Below, in pieces: positions 43,964 through 45,933 of a stretch of 45,933 nucleotides of DNA. The stretch spans positions 1-45,933 of the forward strand of contig CAYPHJ010000030.1 in assembly GCA_964410485.1 (NCBI GenBank), in the 5' to 3' direction. This stretch comes from CAYPHJ01 sp964410485 (lineage in GTDB: Bacteria > Desulfobacterota > Binatia > UBA9968). A program made the position numbers and the translations under genes. Within the stretch, counting starts at the first letter, position 1, and each line of letters begins with the position of its first letter. Below the pieces are notes generated by a model, which saw only the letters and a program-made list of their open reading frames with translations, did not search any database and had not been told where the DNA came from.

Positions 43964-45388
43964 TTACCCCATTTCTTTGACAAAGCGCATCACGCGCTGC
44001 GCTGGCGCCGGATCCTGGTACTGTCCGTAGAGCCGCTGGCGCATGCGATTGACCTCGCCGCTTTGCAGCCTCTCGTAGAGCTGACTACGTTTACCGAACG
44101 GCGTCATGATCATGTCTGTGGCAACCGCGAGCAGCCGCAGGTGTTCTTTGGTGCTTGGCGCGCCGGCCTGAAAATAACGCTCGATCAAGGAGCCAACCCC
44201 GGGGCTGGAAAGATCCGACGCGCCCGCGCTCAACATCAGCGTGCTTGTGAGTAGGCCTTCCATCGTACGCTCGGCACGATCGGACGCTTCGATACTGTGA
44301 ATGCGATAGGCCGGGCTCACAAGCGGCGCCCAGCTGCCACCGATCGTGCGAAAACCCCTGGTTTCGGCAGCTTCCACGCAGGCGTGCACAATTTGAATGT
44401 CTTGCATCAAGCTCGACAGCAGAATTTGCGACGATGCGCTCTTGTTACGTCCCGCCCATTCGGTCAGAAGCTGGGCCACCCCGAGAAAAGCCTCCAGTTT
44501 CGCAACGAGACGCAGCATTGTGGTGTAGTGCGCCCAGGTGTGAATATACATAACCCCGGCCAACAGCTTCGGATCTTTGTAGACGAAGACACGCTCCCAC
44601 GGCACCACGACGTCGTCGAAAATCAGAGCCGCATCCACTTCGTCGAAACGAACAGTCAGCGGCTGGCGTTCGGGATCGGCATGTTCGGCGTAAAGATCAC
44701 GGCATATGATCTTCAAGCCGGGAGTGTTCATCGGGATTGCAAAAGCTGTGGCGTAATCCGCTTCATCCGGGTCACGCGGCCGGTTCGGGTAGACCAACAC
44801 TTCGTCTGAAATAGGCGCCAGCGTAGCGAGCGTACGCAAGCCCCTGATTACCGGCCCTTTGGCCGTCTCGCCAACAACGCGTAGAATGAGATCCGGATCT
44901 TTCTGTTCGCTCACTCGTTTTGTGCGATCGTAATATTGATCCGTGAGCGCATGCGTGAGGCAAAGATCGTTTTTGTAGCAGTAGCGATGATAGTTTCTAG
45001 CGTTTTCCGCCCACTGCTTGTTGGTCTTTTCTATAACCGTGGCCCAATCTCGTAGTCCTACCGTGAGTTGCGCGCAAAAATCCGGCGCGCGGCCCATTTG
45101 GCCGAAGGTTTCGCGAGCCCATAACTCGATGTGTCGCCGCTTGAGCATCAGAGCTTCGGGACCGGCCGGCGGCAGATAACTGCACGAGATAGGCTCGCTT
45201 TCGAACTCGACGGTCATGATGTCCTTGAGCTCCGCCGAGTGCTGTTTGTCGTAGAGATCGGCCAACGTCCTGATGGTACCGGCAAAACCGGGGTGCGTCG
45301 TCACATCATCGATACGCCGCCCCGCGTGCCATACTTCGCGACCGTCGCGCAACGCTTCGATGTAATCCGTGCCTTTCCTGAGCGCCAT
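43964..45388 (-). CDS. HpaB-family FAD-dependent hydroxylase
   Basis: The 474-residue protein has the 4-hydroxyphenylacetate 3-monooxygenase (HpaB) fold from end to end: the N-terminal TDYIEALRDGREVWHAGRRI, the middle TNKQWAENARNYHRYCYKNDLCLTHAL (shown only in part below), and LIFDDVVVPWERVF. It hydroxylates a phenolic or related compound using reduced FAD supplied by an HpaC-like reductase, which is not seen here. GGAGGT is 7 bases before the ATG. It may be co-transcribed with the Bug receptor, giving an uptake plus oxidation pair. Confidence 0.87.
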   Translation of the reverse strand: MALRKGTDYIEALRDGREVWHAGRRIDDVTTHPGFAGTIRTLADLYDKQHSAELKDIMTVEFESEPISCSYLPPAGPEALMLKRRHIELWARETFGQMGRAPDFCAQLTVGLRDWATVIEKTNKQWAENARNYHRYCYKNDLCLTHALTDQYYDRTKRVSEQKDPDLILRVVGETAKGPVIRGLRTLATLAPISDEVLVYPNRPRDPDEADYATAFAIPMNTPGLKIICRDLYAEHADPERQPLTVRFDEVDAALIFDDVVVPWERVFVYKDPKLLAGVMYIHTWAHYTTMLRLVAKLEAFLGVAQLLTEWAGRNKSASSQILLSSLMQDIQIVHACVEAAETRGFRTIGGSWAPLVSPAYRIHSIEASDRAERTMEGLLTSTLMLSAGASDLSSPGVGSLIERYFQAGAPSTKEHLRLLAVATDMIMTPFGKRSQLYERLQSGEVNRMRQRLYGQYQDPAPAQRVMRFVKEMG

Positions 45389-45748
45389 TATCAGTACCTC
45401 CGATATCGTGCTCGTGGTTCGTGCTCGCCCGATCGGATTGGCTGGAGGCTGAGGTTAAGGTTGAGGTCGAGATCAGCCAAGCTCAAGATGACCGAAGACG
45501 CCGATCAAATCGGAGCGATTGGACAAACACAGTCCTTTTGTCCCTTGCTGGCCTAAGCTTATAGCTTCGATCCGTCCTGGCTGGCAAGCGGTTCCGGATT
45601 AGAATAGTTTCTAGTTCCAAGTTTCAAGTTTCTTGTTCCCAACCCAACCAGAAACCATAAACTTCATTGCCCCGGGCGCGACTTGACCGCGATCATATAT
45701 CTGTCCTAGTTACAGTGAATACATTCTGGTGTACGGAAGGAGAAAAAA
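45389..45748. repeat. Divergent spacer with phrase-like repeats
   Basis: The gap contains GAGGCTGAGGTTAAGGTTGAGG at about 45446-45467, like 8153-8173, and CTAGTTCCAAGTTTCAAG words at 45609-45640, like 15190-15260. No gene was found. TTGACC at 45682 and TAGTTA at 45706 are a weak sigma-70 pair for the following gene. Confidence 0.45.
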
Positions 45749-45933
45749 ATGGCGGATCAAACGAAAATCACCACCGGCCTCGGGAACGCGGAGCTGCACC
45801 GCGTTCTTGTGTGCGGCTATGACCTCAATAAAGAGCTGGTGGGAAAGATCACGTTTACAGACATGGTCTCGCTTATGCTGCGCGGGCGCTTGCCCACTGC
45901 CAACGAGGCGCGCATGCTGGACGCGTTGCTCAT
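45749..45933 (+). CDS. Citrate-synthase-superfamily protein, probably citryl-CoA lyase (partial)
   Basis: The first 61 residues run off the window. They contain LVGKITFTDMVSLMLRGRLP, close to the N-terminal domain of short citryl-CoA-lyase-like members of the citrate synthase superfamily. A GGAAGGAG sequence lies before the ATG. It could be citryl-CoA lyase or a short citrate synthase; the catalytic residues lie beyond the window end. Confidence 0.65.
   Translation, partial: MADQTKITTGLGNAELHRVLVCGYDLNKELVGKITFTDMVSLMLRGRLPTANEARMLDALL

Overview
The window reads as chromosome from a GC-rich, Gram-negative, uncultured soil- or sediment-type bacterium. Three things point there: exported and lipoprotein-type proteins, a gene mix of acetyl-CoA synthetase, orphan xanthine-dehydrogenase-type subunit, Bug-type solute receptor, HpaB-type hydroxylase and citryl-CoA-lyase-like protein, and intergenic spacers full of REP-like palindromes and phrase-like repeats (caagtttcaag, gttcaaaagttcaa). 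Such a mix is familiar from deltaproteobacterial, Binatota or Rokubacteria assemblies. The phylum cannot be proven from this sequence alone. No tRNA, rRNA or CRISPR array was seen.

Layout. 1-9.3 kb: tail of an unknown gene, acetyl-CoA synthetase, a large alpha/beta hydrolase, an SDR, an orphan molybdopterin-binding dehydrogenase subunit and a Tat-exported aldo/keto reductase. 9.6-17 kb: an MFS/nucleotide-carrier-like membrane protein, a fused trehalose-6-phosphate synthase/phosphatase, an NfeD-like protein, an HSL-type esterase and MurJ. 17-20.6 kb: an ExeA-like ATPase with an SH3 tail, a zinc-ribbon/BON protein and a BON lipoprotein. 20.9-22.1 kb: an encapsulated-ferritin cargo gene followed by its encapsulin shell gene. 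22.3-34.5 kb: a signalling block with a decayed cheB remnant, cheB, cheR-PAS, three NtrB-like histidine kinases, LigD and a sigma-54 activator. 34.8-37.4 kb: a small conserved protein and a group II intron. 37.5-45.9 kb: a phytoene-desaturase-like oxidoreductase, an SDR, a Rho_N-like small protein, a second Tat-exported aldo/keto reductase, a lipoprotein-type methyltransferase, a Bug receptor, an HpaB-family hydroxylase and the start of a citrate-synthase-superfamily gene.

Most interesting reading. The signalling block looks like an NtrB/NtrC-type sigma-54 network in which phosphotransfer residues have been lost repeatedly. The activator's receiver has Asn in place of the phosphoacceptor Asp and lacks the conserved Lys. 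One kinase has Gln in place of the phosphoacceptor His. A second kinase keeps His but has Ala in place of the following Glu, and a degenerate G1 box. The third has a perfect H-box but a frameshift in its ATPase domain. The activator nevertheless keeps Walker A and GAFTGA. Sigma-54-type promoter sequences lie upstream of one of these kinases (a perfect TGGCAC-N5-TTGC), the BON lipoprotein and the small conserved gene next to the activator. The last is preceded by two TGTG-N9-CACA dyads at enhancer-like distance. Together these suggest a local sigma-54 regulon controlled without conventional phosphorelay, an inference that needs experimental test.
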